In this document: piece by piece, positions 23,729 to 31,805 of the stretch
Numbering within the stretch: the first letter of the stretch is position 1
Layout: every line of letters starts with the position of its first letter
Source: Candidatus Binatia bacterium
GTDB lineage: Bacteria > Desulfobacterota > Binatia > UBA1149 > CAITLU01
Reading direction: 5' to 3'
Assembly (NCBI GenBank): GCA_036493895.1
Contig: DASXOZ010000010.1
Span: forward strand, 1-45,562
Length of the DNA: 45,562 nucleotides
Notes under the pieces: generated by a model
What the model was told of the DNA's origin: nothing
Seen by the model: only the letters and a program-made list of their open reading frames with translations
The model's database searches: none
Program-made: the position numbers and the translations under genes

Positions 23729-25552
23729 CTACTGGATCGGCGCAATCCAGGCAATGACACCCTTCTGATCGTCGGAGACATACAGGCGCCCGTCCGGTGC
23801 GAACGTGATGTCCGTCGGCCTTCCGTGAGATCTCGTGTTGTCGTCCCAACCGGTTGCGAAGTCCGTCATCGCGCCCGTGTCGTTACCGTTGAGGTCCTGA
23901 CCGGGCATCGGCAGGCCGGTGCTCTGGTCCATGGCGATGGCGACCATGCGCGCGCCGGACCACGAGCCGGCCGCGCCGTGCAACGCCACGATCGCAGTGC
24001 CCGAATACATTCCGGGCCAAGAACCGGGTGCGAAATCCAGCCCGAAAGGAGTGTCGCCGATCAGGAAGGACGCATTCTCCGGCGCAACGCCGGAACAGTC
24101 GGGAGTCGGCGAGACGCTGGTATACGGCGTGTCCTTGGTAGCGCAGCAGGGAAAACCCCAGTCATCGCCTGCGTGGATCGGCAGCAGCTTTTCGCGGCCG
24201 GCGCTGCTGGCGCTGAAGTCGAGAGCCAACTCGAGCGCGAAACAACGATTGTGACCATGAGCGCAGCGTACGAGGATCGGGTTGCGCATTCCTTTTGCAA
24301 CCTGCGTCCCATGGAGCGTGTCAAGCTTGAGGATGCCGCCGTGAAACGGTGGAGGCTGCTGGCAGGTTTCATTGTTGTCGCCCCCATTGCCGACGTAGAT
24401 CGTGCCGTCGTCGGCGACGTCGAGAGTCTTCGGCCAATGCAACGGCGACATGTAGACGTCGATCGTGCCGACCGTATCGGCGCCCGCCGACGGCGCGCGT
24501 TCACCAGCGGCGTACGGGACGCGCATGATGTGGATGTCGTCCTGGTAGTAGAAATAGCCGTTGTAGAACATGAGGCCCTGGGTAGCCGTAAGCGCGTCCT
24601 TGAACGTCACCGGCTTGTCGGCCACGCCGTCTCGATCGTCATCGGGAAGAACGATGACGGCCGCATGCCCATTCGCGCCGCCGGAAGTGGTCAGTCGCGT
24701 CGGCGACGCGACGAACAACTCGCCACCCGGTGCGAATCGAACCTGCCGCGCATTGCCAACCGTCCCAAAGTAGTGCGCGCAAAAGCCGTTCGGAAGATGA
24801 AGGAATGTGAGATCCGGCCAAGACGGATCCCCGCCGGCAACCGTCGTAGTCCCCATCGCCGTAAACTGGATCGAGCCGGGAAGCGTGCAGGGATTGGTGA
24901 TCGGTGGCGGCATGCCGTCGATCGCAGCGCTCACGAAACCGGTGATCTGGGTATCCACCGTCGCGGAGTCACCCGTGGTGTGGCAGTCCGGCTTCTTCTC
25001 TGCGGATCCGAAGCTAGAGATCATCTTGTTCGAGCACGACGCGCGGCAATCAGCGAGGCTCGCGGAGTTGACGCCGTTTCCGCTCAGTGCGGCCTTCTGC
25101 GCGCAACGCAGACCGCAATAGATCGCCTTGCCGGACGACTTCAGCTTCCCCGACGTGCAGGAGCTGGCGCCGCCGGCGACCATCAGCAGCGAACGCAGGT
25201 TGTTCATTTCGTCGTGGACCGCGGACGTCATGATCGTGACGTCGCCGGTGTTCACGCACGCGCTCGCGACTGGAGTGCCTTCGACGTCGGTCCAGCCTGC
25301 CTGCAGCTTGGCGGCCGCGTTCGTCTCGCAGGCAGGATCGAGCGATGCGCCGGTTTTCACGGCCTTCGCGTCGCACTTGGTGATGGAGAAAGCATCCCTG
25401 CCGACCAGGCCGCGCTTGCCGCCGATGCATCCCTGGCGCTGCGTCGAGTCGGCGCCGGCATCCACGGCCGCAATCAGAAGAAGACAGGCAACGACAGGAA
25501 CCAAGACCCCCGAGGTTTTCACGACGCGAGGCGTAGTCGGTTTTCCGCACAT
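23729..25552 (-). CDS. Secreted sorbosone-dehydrogenase-like beta-propeller protein
   Basis: About 607 residues. The N-terminal signal is SGVLVPVVACLLLIAAVDAG. Residues about 30-200 are a Cys-rich helical region without a known family; the remainder is a six-bladed propeller of the PQQ-type sorbosone/glucose dehydrogenase family, with RFAPGGELFVASPTRLT, IYVGNGGDNNETCQQPPPFH, GDDWGFPCCATKDTPY and DITFAPDGRLYVSDDQKG. It would oxidise sugars or aldoses in the periplasm, but many such proteins are not enzymes. The start is uncertain: ATG 25552 (chosen) or GTG 25522, which is closer to the signal; neither has a strong Shine-Dalgarno sequence. It is divergent from the Rieske operon. Confidence 0.78.
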   Translation of the reverse strand: MCGKPTTPRVVKTSGVLVPVVACLLLIAAVDAGADSTQRQGCIGGKRGLVGRDAFSITKCDAKAVKTGASLDPACETNAAAKLQAGWTDVEGTPVASACVNTGDVTIMTSAVHDEMNNLRSLLMVAGGASSCTSGKLKSSGKAIYCGLRCAQKAALSGNGVNSASLADCRASCSNKMISSFGSAEKKPDCHTTGDSATVDTQITGFVSAAIDGMPPPITNPCTLPGSIQFTAMGTTTVAGGDPSWPDLTFLHLPNGFCAHYFGTVGNARQVRFAPGGELFVASPTRLTTSGGANGHAAVIVLPDDDRDGVADKPVTFKDALTATQGLMFYNGYFYYQDDIHIMRVPYAAGERAPSAGADTVGTIDVYMSPLHWPKTLDVADDGTIYVGNGGDNNETCQQPPPFHGGILKLDTLHGTQVAKGMRNPILVRCAHGHNRCFALELALDFSASSAGREKLLPIHAGDDWGFPCCATKDTPYTSVSPTPDCSGVAPENASFLIGDTPFGLDFAPGSWPGMYSGTAIVALHGAAGSWSGARMVAIAMDQSTGLPMPGQDLNGNDTGAMTDFATGWDDNTRSHGRPTDITFAPDGRLYVSDDQKGVIAWIAPIQ

Positions 25553-25884
25553 ATTCAATGGGGAAAAATTGGCCGCAGCGGCAGCAGAAAACGCAGCAGC
25601 CGCGGCGCCTTGACCGCACGAGCTCGCTCGGCACGGCGTTGTTCGTCGCACCGGGAGTCGCACTTCTGCGAATCGCGAACACCTGTTGTCCTCAATCCTG
25701 GGAAGCGTCGCCGCAGTTTTCCCAGTGAGAAAACTGCAAAATCGCGCACGTCGGTGCTGGCTCGGATATTGCTCTGCCGGGGGTGCCGGCCGCGGGCCGG
25801 TGACGGCAAGGAGGGACTTCCTGCCGAGCATTGAAAGCTGCAGCAGCCGTGTCGCGGATCTGGTCCGCGCGCGAGAGGTGAGCC
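25553..25884. other. Divergent intergenic region (propeller / Rieske operon)
   Basis: This 332-bp region has no gene. The clearest element is the inverted repeat GCAGTTTTC (25713-25721) / GAAAACTGC (25729-25737) with a 7-nt spacer, which could be an operator for either operon. I identified no promoter hexamers with confidence. Confidence 0.5.
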
Positions 25885-26346
25885 ATGCCCCAACCGATCG
25901 AAGGGCCGATGCAGACGCGCCGGGGGTTTCTCGATCTCCTCCTCGGACTCGGCGTCGTCGGATGGGCAGGCAGCGTCTTCTATCCGATCATTCGCTACCT
26001 GACGCCGCTTCCGTTGGCCGGTCCCGGAGGACCGGTCAAGCTGAGCGCAGAGCAGCTTGCGAGCCTGGCGAAGGATCGCTTCGTCATCGTTCCGGCGGCG
26101 GGCAAGCGGTTGCTGGTGTTCCAGGACCCCGCGCAGAAAGTTCGCGCGCTCGATGCGCGCTGCACGCACGAAGGCTGCACGGTCAAGTTCGTTCCCGGCG
26201 AATCGGTGATCTGGTGCGCGTGCCATAACGGCCGCTTCGATCTCGATGGCCGAGTGATCTCGGGCCCGCCGCCGCGACCTCTCGGCCAGTACGTCGCGCA
26301 GCAGGACGCCGACGGCGGCGTCACGGTCATGCCGCAGGCCACATGA
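25885..26346 (+). CDS. Rieske iron-sulfur protein (QcrA-like)
   Basis: A 153-residue Rieske protein. A Tat-type leader (QTRRGFLDLLLGLGVVGWAG, with Arg12-Arg13) precedes the [2Fe-2S] domain: CTHEGC (Cys93, His95) and CACHNG (Cys111, His114), with Cys98 and Cys113 the likely disulfide. It carries electrons from quinol oxidation at cytochrome b. First gene of a three-gene operon; its stop overlaps the cytochrome b ATG by 4 bp. Shine-Dalgarno GAGAGG. Confidence 0.95.
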   Translation: MPQPIEGPMQTRRGFLDLLLGLGVVGWAGSVFYPIIRYLTPLPLAGPGGPVKLSAEQLASLAKDRFVIVPAAGKRLLVFQDPAQKVRALDARCTHEGCTVKFVPGESVIWCACHNGRFDLDGRVISGPPPRPLGQYVAQQDADGGVTVMPQAT

Positions 26347-27758
26347 GCGACGGCGCGAAAGCTACCCCGGCGGTCACGCACGAAACGGCGCACAGCGGCC
26401 TGCTCGGCTGGCTCGACCGACGCTACGGCCTGACCCCTCTCATCGTATACATGCGGCACAAGGAAGTGCCGGTCGGCGCGCACCCGATGGTCTGGTACTA
26501 CCTCGGCGGCGCGACGCTGTTCTTCTTCCTCGTCCAGATCGCCACCGGCGTGCTGCTGCTGATGTACTACCAGCCGGGCCAGGCCACCTCGTACGAGAGC
26601 ATCCGCTACATCGCGACCAAGGTTCCCTTTGGATGGCTGATCCGCGCGATCCACTGCTGGAGCGCGCACCTGATGATCATCTGTCTCGTGCTGCACATGT
26701 TCAGCACGATGCTGCTCAAGGCCTACCGTCCGCCGCGCGAGCTGACGTGGCTCAGCGGTTTCGCGCTTTTCGCGATAGCCCTCGCGTTCGGATTCTCGGG
26801 CTACCTGCTGCCGTGGAACAAGCTGAGCTTCTTTGCGACTGCGGTCGGCACCGATTCCGTCAAGTCGGTGCCGGTCATCGGTCACTGGTTGCTGCTGGTG
26901 ATGCGCGGAGGCGAGGACGTCACGATCAACACGCTGTACCGGTTCTTCGCCGGTCACGTCGTGATTCTTCCGCTCGTCTGTTTCGCGCTCGTCGGGCTAC
27001 ACCTGCTGCTGATCCAGCGCCAGGGCATGGCGCCGCCGATTCACGGGCCGAGCGGCAGGAAGGGAATGCCGTTCTTCCCGAACTTCGCTCTGCGCGACCT
27101 GCTGCTGTGGCTCGTGTGCCTGACTGCTCTTGCGGGCCTGGCCGTGCTGCTTCCGTACGGACCGAAGCTGCCGGGAATGGAGTGGGATCTCGGCACCAAG
27201 GCCGACCCGCTGGCTCCCGCTTACCCCGGTATCAAGCCGGAGTGGTACTTCCTTTGGATCTACCAGCTCTTGAAGGAGTTCCCTCCGCACCTGTTCGGGC
27301 TCGAGGGCCCTCAGGTCTGCCTGCTCGTCGTCGGGCTTCTGATGGGCGGCTGGGCGCTGATTCCGTGGCTCGACCGCTCGGCACGTCGCGGCAAGTCGTC
27401 GATCGCATTCACCGACATGGGGTTCGCCGCCATCGTGTTCCTGACGTTCCTTACGCTGAAGGCAGCCGATCTCGGTGCCGACACGATACCGACGACGCCG
27501 GCGGAGACCGCGGTGGTCGCGCGCTATTGCGCCATCGTCGTCATCGCCCTTGCTGCTGCGACGACGGTGCTTCGCATCGGGCTTTACGAGCACCGCTGGT
27601 TCCTGCTGAGCGCAGCCGCCGTCGTCCACATTGCGCTGCACGGGCTGCTCGGCTGGGACTATCTCTTCGCCGGCGCCGTCGTCGGAACGGCCACTGTCAC
27701 GATGCTGGTCGCCGGCTCGCTGCGAACGCGCGGCCGAGCCGCCGAGGTCGTGCCGTGA
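26343..27758 (+). CDS. Cytochrome b of a bc-type quinol oxidoreductase
   Basis: A 471-residue polytopic protein with the full cytochrome b and subunit-IV fold. Haem-ligating helices are WLIRAIHCWSAHLMIICLVL and FFAGHVVILPLVCFALVGLH, each providing His pairs. The Qo-site motif reads KPEWYF (PEWY). The C-terminal third (LGADTIPTT onwards) adds hydrophobic helices, longer than minimal cytochrome b. Together with the Rieske protein it oxidises quinol. Instead of cytochrome c1, the operon continues into a 9-haem cytochrome, as in some anaerobes. Overlapping ATGA with the Rieske gene and GTGA with the cytochrome gene shows tight coupling. Confidence 0.95.
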   Translation: MSDGAKATPAVTHETAHSGLLGWLDRRYGLTPLIVYMRHKEVPVGAHPMVWYYLGGATLFFFLVQIATGVLLLMYYQPGQATSYESIRYIATKVPFGWLIRAIHCWSAHLMIICLVLHMFSTMLLKAYRPPRELTWLSGFALFAIALAFGFSGYLLPWNKLSFFATAVGTDSVKSVPVIGHWLLLVMRGGEDVTINTLYRFFAGHVVILPLVCFALVGLHLLLIQRQGMAPPIHGPSGRKGMPFFPNFALRDLLLWLVCLTALAGLAVLLPYGPKLPGMEWDLGTKADPLAPAYPGIKPEWYFLWIYQLLKEFPPHLFGLEGPQVCLLVVGLLMGGWALIPWLDRSARRGKSSIAFTDMGFAAIVFLTFLTLKAADLGADTIPTTPAETAVVARYCAIVVIALAAATTVLRIGLYEHRWFLLSAAAVVHIALHGLLGWDYLFAGAVVGTATVTMLVAGSLRTRGRAAEVVP

Positions 27759-29323
27759 ACGCGCGCGCTCTTGCCGCCGTGCTGCTGCTCGTCGCACTGC
27801 CGCGCCTCGGCGTCGCCGACGACAACGCGGCGCCGCCGGAAGAGTTCAAGATGACCACTGCGCTGCAGGAGATGCTCGACTCCCACGACGACAAAGACGC
27901 CGTAGTGCTCGACCAGGCGCAGCGAAAAGTTTTCGATGCGCTGCCGGCGCATGCGCGGCAGCTTTTCGCCGACGCGGTGGACAACGAGTACATCGGATCG
28001 GCTACGCAAATCCGCGAGATCCTGTCGCTCGACCTCGACACGACCAAGCTCGAGCTGGTGCTGACCAACAACTGCCTGCTCTGCCACAGCAACGACAAGT
28101 ACCAGGACCCGCCGACGCTGTTCTCGCTCGATCCGGTCGCGGCGGGCTCGCCGCCGTACATGAACCTGCGCAACTTCGTCAGCGACGCGCACTTTCGCCA
28201 CAACCTGGCCTGCGCAGGCTGCCACGGCGGCGATCCGACCGGCAACATGGCGCACGACCATCCCGACCAGTGGCCGACCGACCGCGACGAGCGCATCGCC
28301 AATCCGAAATGGATCCCCGAGTTCTGCGGTCGCTGCCACAGCGATCCAAAGTACATGGGCACCTTCAATCCGTCGCTGCCCACCGACCAGCTCGCCAAGT
28401 ACAAGACGAGCCATCACGGCAAGGCGCTGCTCGAAGGCGGCAATCCGCGCGCGGCCCAGTGCGTGAGCTGCCACGGCGTGCACGGCATCCAACCCGCCAA
28501 GAGCCCGGCGTCCAGCGTTTTTTCGAAAAACGTTCCCGAGACCTGCGGCAAGTGCCACTCGGATCCGAAGGTCATGGAAGGAGTCAAGCTTCCTGACGGC
28601 TCACCGATCCCCACCGACCAGCTCGCCAAGTACAAGACGAGCGTTCACGGGCGCGCACTTCTCGAGAAGGGCGACACCGGTGCGCCGGCCTGTAACGATT
28701 GCCACGGCAATCACGCGGCGGCGCCGGCCGAAGTGTCGAGCGTCGCGCAGATCTGCCGTACCTGCCATGCGCGCAACGGCACGCTGTTCGAAGGAAGCCC
28801 GCACAAGGCGGCGTTCGAAAAGCACGGCTGGCCCGAATGCCAGCGCTGCCACGGCAGCCACGCGATCGACAAGCCGACCGACGCGATGCTCACGACCACC
28901 AAGGGCTCGCTTTGCGCCGACTGCCACGACCAGAACGCGAAGGACAAGCCGGAGTGCAAGCAGACAGCCGCGCACTTCCACGACACGATCGTCGGCATGG
29001 TCGACGCGTCCACCAGGTTCGGCGTGCTGTCGGCCGAGCTTGCCGAGAAAGGCCTCGACGTCGACCCGCTCGACGACGAGCGTCGCAGTCTCGACGACGC
29101 GCTCAAGCAGTCGCGCTCGGAAATCCACTCCTTCGATCGCAGTGACTTCGATGAAGTGGCCGGCAAGGGCCTCGAGACGGTCACGAAGATGCAGACACTC
29201 GTCAAGGGAGTCGATGACGAGTATCGCGACCGCCGCAGCGGGCTGCTGGTCGCCATCGCTTCTCTCGTCGTCGTCGTGCTCGCGCTCTGGATGAAGATCC
29301 GCAGCATCGAGCGCGGAAAGTGA
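27755..29323 (+). CDS. Nine-haem cytochrome c with C-terminal membrane anchor
   Basis: A 522-residue protein starting at GTG 27755. Signal peptide LAAVLLLVALPRLGVA; nine CXXCH motifs: CLLCH, CAGCH, CGRCH, CVSCH, CGKCH, CNDCH, CRTCH, CQRCH and CADCH (about residues 107-397). Then a helical stretch containing HSFD (about 405-495), and a transmembrane helix (LLVAIASLVVVVLALWMKI) near the end. It should be anchored with its haems on the outer face of the inner membrane and take electrons from the Rieske/cytochrome b pair in place of cytochrome c1. A strong bidirectional terminator follows 21 bp after the stop. Confidence 0.93.
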   Translation: MNARALAAVLLLVALPRLGVADDNAAPPEEFKMTTALQEMLDSHDDKDAVVLDQAQRKVFDALPAHARQLFADAVDNEYIGSATQIREILSLDLDTTKLELVLTNNCLLCHSNDKYQDPPTLFSLDPVAAGSPPYMNLRNFVSDAHFRHNLACAGCHGGDPTGNMAHDHPDQWPTDRDERIANPKWIPEFCGRCHSDPKYMGTFNPSLPTDQLAKYKTSHHGKALLEGGNPRAAQCVSCHGVHGIQPAKSPASSVFSKNVPETCGKCHSDPKVMEGVKLPDGSPIPTDQLAKYKTSVHGRALLEKGDTGAPACNDCHGNHAAAPAEVSSVAQICRTCHARNGTLFEGSPHKAAFEKHGWPECQRCHGSHAIDKPTDAMLTTTKGSLCADCHDQNAKDKPECKQTAAHFHDTIVGMVDASTRFGVLSAELAEKGLDVDPLDDERRSLDDALKQSRSEIHSFDRSDFDEVAGKGLETVTKMQTLVKGVDDEYRDRRSGLLVAIASLVVVVLALWMKIRSIERGK

Positions 29324-29344
29324 GCGGACGCCAGCCGCCGCAAT

Positions 29345-29385
29345 AAAAAAGGCGCCGGCCGTCTTTCGATGGCCGGCGCCTTTTT
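29345..29385. terminator. Bidirectional rho-independent terminator
   Basis: AAAAAAGGCGCCGGCC (29345-29360), 10-nt loop, GGCCGGCGCCTTTTT (29371-29385). It has a U-run on the plus strand and an A-run (U-run on the minus strand), so it can terminate both the Rieske operon and the minus-strand cytochrome gene ending at 29411. Confidence 0.95.
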
Positions 29386-29410
29386 CCATAGGCCCGTTGC
29401 AGAGAATGGC

Positions 29411-29770
29411 TCAGTGCTTGAGCGCGAGCACCCAGTCGACCAGTGCGTTGATCTCCGGGTCGCTCAGCTTTTCACCGAACGCCTTCATCCGCTCTTTTCC
29501 GGTCTTGTCGTCCTTGACGCCCTCCTTGATCTTCTTGATCATCTCCGGCTTTTTCAGCTCGGCCTGCACTTTCGGGTCGGTCAGGTCCTTGATGTTCCTT
29601 TCCTTGCCGACTTTGGTGTCGCCCTTGGCGTCCTTGCCGTGACAGATCGAGCAGTTCTTGCTCCACAGTGCGTTCGCGTCGACATCGGCGGCACTCGCCG
29701 CGGAGGCCACCAGCAGGGTGGCCGCCCAAACGGCGCCGACGACGAGACTGACTCGCGCTTTGCTGACCAT
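29411..29770 (-). CDS. Small monohaem cytochrome c
   Basis: A 119-residue periplasmic cytochrome c. Signal peptide RVSLVVGAVWAATLLVASAA, then SKNCSICHGKDAKGD with one CXXCH at Cys40, and a probable axial Met in RMKAFG near residue 95. Lys-rich, so likely highly charged and soluble, suited to shuttle electrons between the membrane complexes and outer cytochromes. The ATG at 29770 has GGAGA 11 nt upstream. It converges on the Rieske operon with a shared terminator between. Confidence 0.9.
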   Translation of the reverse strand: MVSKARVSLVVGAVWAATLLVASAASAADVDANALWSKNCSICHGKDAKGDTKVGKERNIKDLTDPKVQAELKKPEMIKKIKEGVKDDKTGKERMKAFGEKLSDPEINALVDWVLALKH

Positions 29771-29898
29771 GGTCGTGTCTTCTCCTTTGTGGTTGCATGC
29801 AATCGAGAGCCGGCCACGGCCCGCGCCGTCGAGCTCCGGCAGGAACGATCCCGCCGCGGCAGGATCGATGCGAAGGCTTCCCGTGGTGCCGGGCGGGT

Positions 29899-31626
29899 TC
29901 ATTGCTCCTGCCTCAGCAACCGGGAAGTCATGGTGAGCGCGCCGCCGTAGAAAACCAGCGCGAGAAAAAGGTTCATCGGTCCGCCGAGCGAGACGTCTTC
30001 CCACGCCAGGCGCGCGCCGCCGGCAATCAGCATCGGAAAGACGAGCCAGCGAAGGTCCGGCAGGTCCCAGCGGCGGCCGCTCCATGCGAGCGCGATTGCC
30101 AGCACCGAGACGACGATCGTGCGGACCGATGCGAGATACGCTGCCCGCTCCAGGTGCGGAGCGACGGAGATCAGCGCGGACGTGAGCAGCGGCGCCGCGA
30201 CGCCCGCGATACCCCAGCTTGCCAGCGCCGCCACGAGCAGGCGCGGCACGGCGTCCGACCAGTGAACGTCGGGCGCAATTCGCGCCGCAAGCACCGCATA
30301 AGCTGCAATGGCGGCGGTGAGCACGAGAGCCGCCGGCGCGTCGAAGTCGACTGCGAAGTCTTCGGGGGTTCCGATCAACCCGCGAAGCCCGAGGCTCGCA
30401 AGGCCGGACGGCAGCGCCGCCGCGGCAAGATACAGCGCCCCGTGTAGTCGCAGCGTATTGCGCCGGCGCACCACGCCCGTCGCAATCGCGACTGCGGCAA
30501 GCGTGAGCCAGGTTTCGGCGAGCGCAGCGGGGGCCAGCAGCATCGCGGTGCCGGCGCCGACGAGCAGCCCGGCGAACGTGCTGTACGCGTAGAAATTTCG
30601 CGGCGGATTTTCCTCGGCATCGATCGAAAGGAACGCTGCCGCGTAGCAGGCAGCGCCGATCAGCGCGATCGACACCGCGATGCCGGTCGAGCTTCCACCA
30701 TGGAACTGGATCGTGACCATCGCGGTGCCGATCCCCGCAACGAGCGACGCCGAAACCTGCACCAGCTCGAACAGGGAAATCGGCCGGCGCCGCGCCAGCG
30801 TGGCCGTGGCAACGCTGGCAAGCCAGATCACCGGCGCCACAAGGGCGAGCACGATGACGTCGCCGGGCGGCGTCGATGAGTAGAATTCCGCAGAGGGCCG
30901 CGGCTGGGAGACCAGCAGCGCAAGCAGGACGAGAACGAGATCGACGGCGCCGGCCAGCAGCCAGCGCAGCTCGGGCCAGCGCTCAATGGACTCGATCGTC
31001 TCGACGGCTGCGGCCGCAACCAGCAGAGTCGCGGCGTACAGCATGAAAGTGCTGGTTCCGGAGAGCAGCGCGACGATCGTGGCGACTGCCCCGGCAGCCA
31101 CGATCCACGCGAGCACACGCAGGTCGCGCCGGCGCGCGACGACCAGGCCGAGCACGAAGAAGACGATGATCGACGGTGCAACGACGGCGCCCGGCAGCAG
31201 GCCGAAACGCACCGTGGTCTCCCACAACAACGGGTACGCGATGACGATTCCGCCAATCCCGTAGAACGCCGCGCTCGTCTTCTGCGCCGGATCGCGCGTG
31301 CGGTCCGCCTGGACGAGCCACCAGGCCGCGTACAGCAATCCGAGCACCGGCCCGCTGAAATCGGGCAGCAAGGATGCGGCGCTGATCGCACGGAGCAGGA
31401 AGGCTCCGCCGAGGATGACCAGGGTTCGACCAGCCAGGCCGACGATTTCGGCCGGCGCCCACGCGTGCACCGGGCCGGCAATGGACGCCGGTGCGATGGT
31501 AGAAACGCTTCTGGTCAGCAGGGAAACGGCACCGAGCTCGAGCGCCTGGATGCGCGAACGCAGATCCGCGACTTCTCGCGCCAACGACTCGACCCTGGTC
31601 TCGATCTCGTCCCGGCCTGGCGGCAT
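29899..31626 (-). CDS. Polytopic membrane protein (DUF2339-like)
   Basis: A 575-residue integral membrane protein. An N-terminal coiled-coil of about 40 residues (REVADLRSRIQALELGAV) precedes many transmembrane segments (for example AWWLVQ, IVFFVLGLVVARRR, VDLVLVLLALLVS, LLVGAGTAMLLAPAAL). This pattern, with coiled coil plus 14 or more helices, resembles DUF2339 proteins. Function unknown; it may be unrelated to the cytochromes. ATG 31626 was chosen over a TTG at 31665. No clear Shine-Dalgarno sequence. Confidence 0.75.
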   Translation of the reverse strand: MPPGRDEIETRVESLAREVADLRSRIQALELGAVSLLTRSVSTIAPASIAGPVHAWAPAEIVGLAGRTLVILGGAFLLRAISAASLLPDFSGPVLGLLYAAWWLVQADRTRDPAQKTSAAFYGIGGIVIAYPLLWETTVRFGLLPGAVVAPSIIVFFVLGLVVARRRDLRVLAWIVAAGAVATIVALLSGTSTFMLYAATLLVAAAAVETIESIERWPELRWLLAGAVDLVLVLLALLVSQPRPSAEFYSSTPPGDVIVLALVAPVIWLASVATATLARRRPISLFELVQVSASLVAGIGTAMVTIQFHGGSSTGIAVSIALIGAACYAAAFLSIDAEENPPRNFYAYSTFAGLLVGAGTAMLLAPAALAETWLTLAAVAIATGVVRRRNTLRLHGALYLAAAALPSGLASLGLRGLIGTPEDFAVDFDAPAALVLTAAIAAYAVLAARIAPDVHWSDAVPRLLVAALASWGIAGVAAPLLTSALISVAPHLERAAYLASVRTIVVSVLAIALAWSGRRWDLPDLRWLVFPMLIAGGARLAWEDVSLGGPMNLFLALVFYGGALTMTSRLLRQEQ

Positions 31627-31805
31627 GCACGGCACCTCGGTGCGAAAAACGACAGATCCGGGCAATGCAATGCAATGCGCATGCCGCTCGCAATGCGCAG
31701 ATCGTTGGTGCGAGGAGCCGGAAACGCTGCGGAATGCCCGTCAGTCGGCGTTAGGTCGCGGCGCCATCCGCAAGACTTTCCCAGCTTCGGAAAAGGATCC
31801 CCGCA

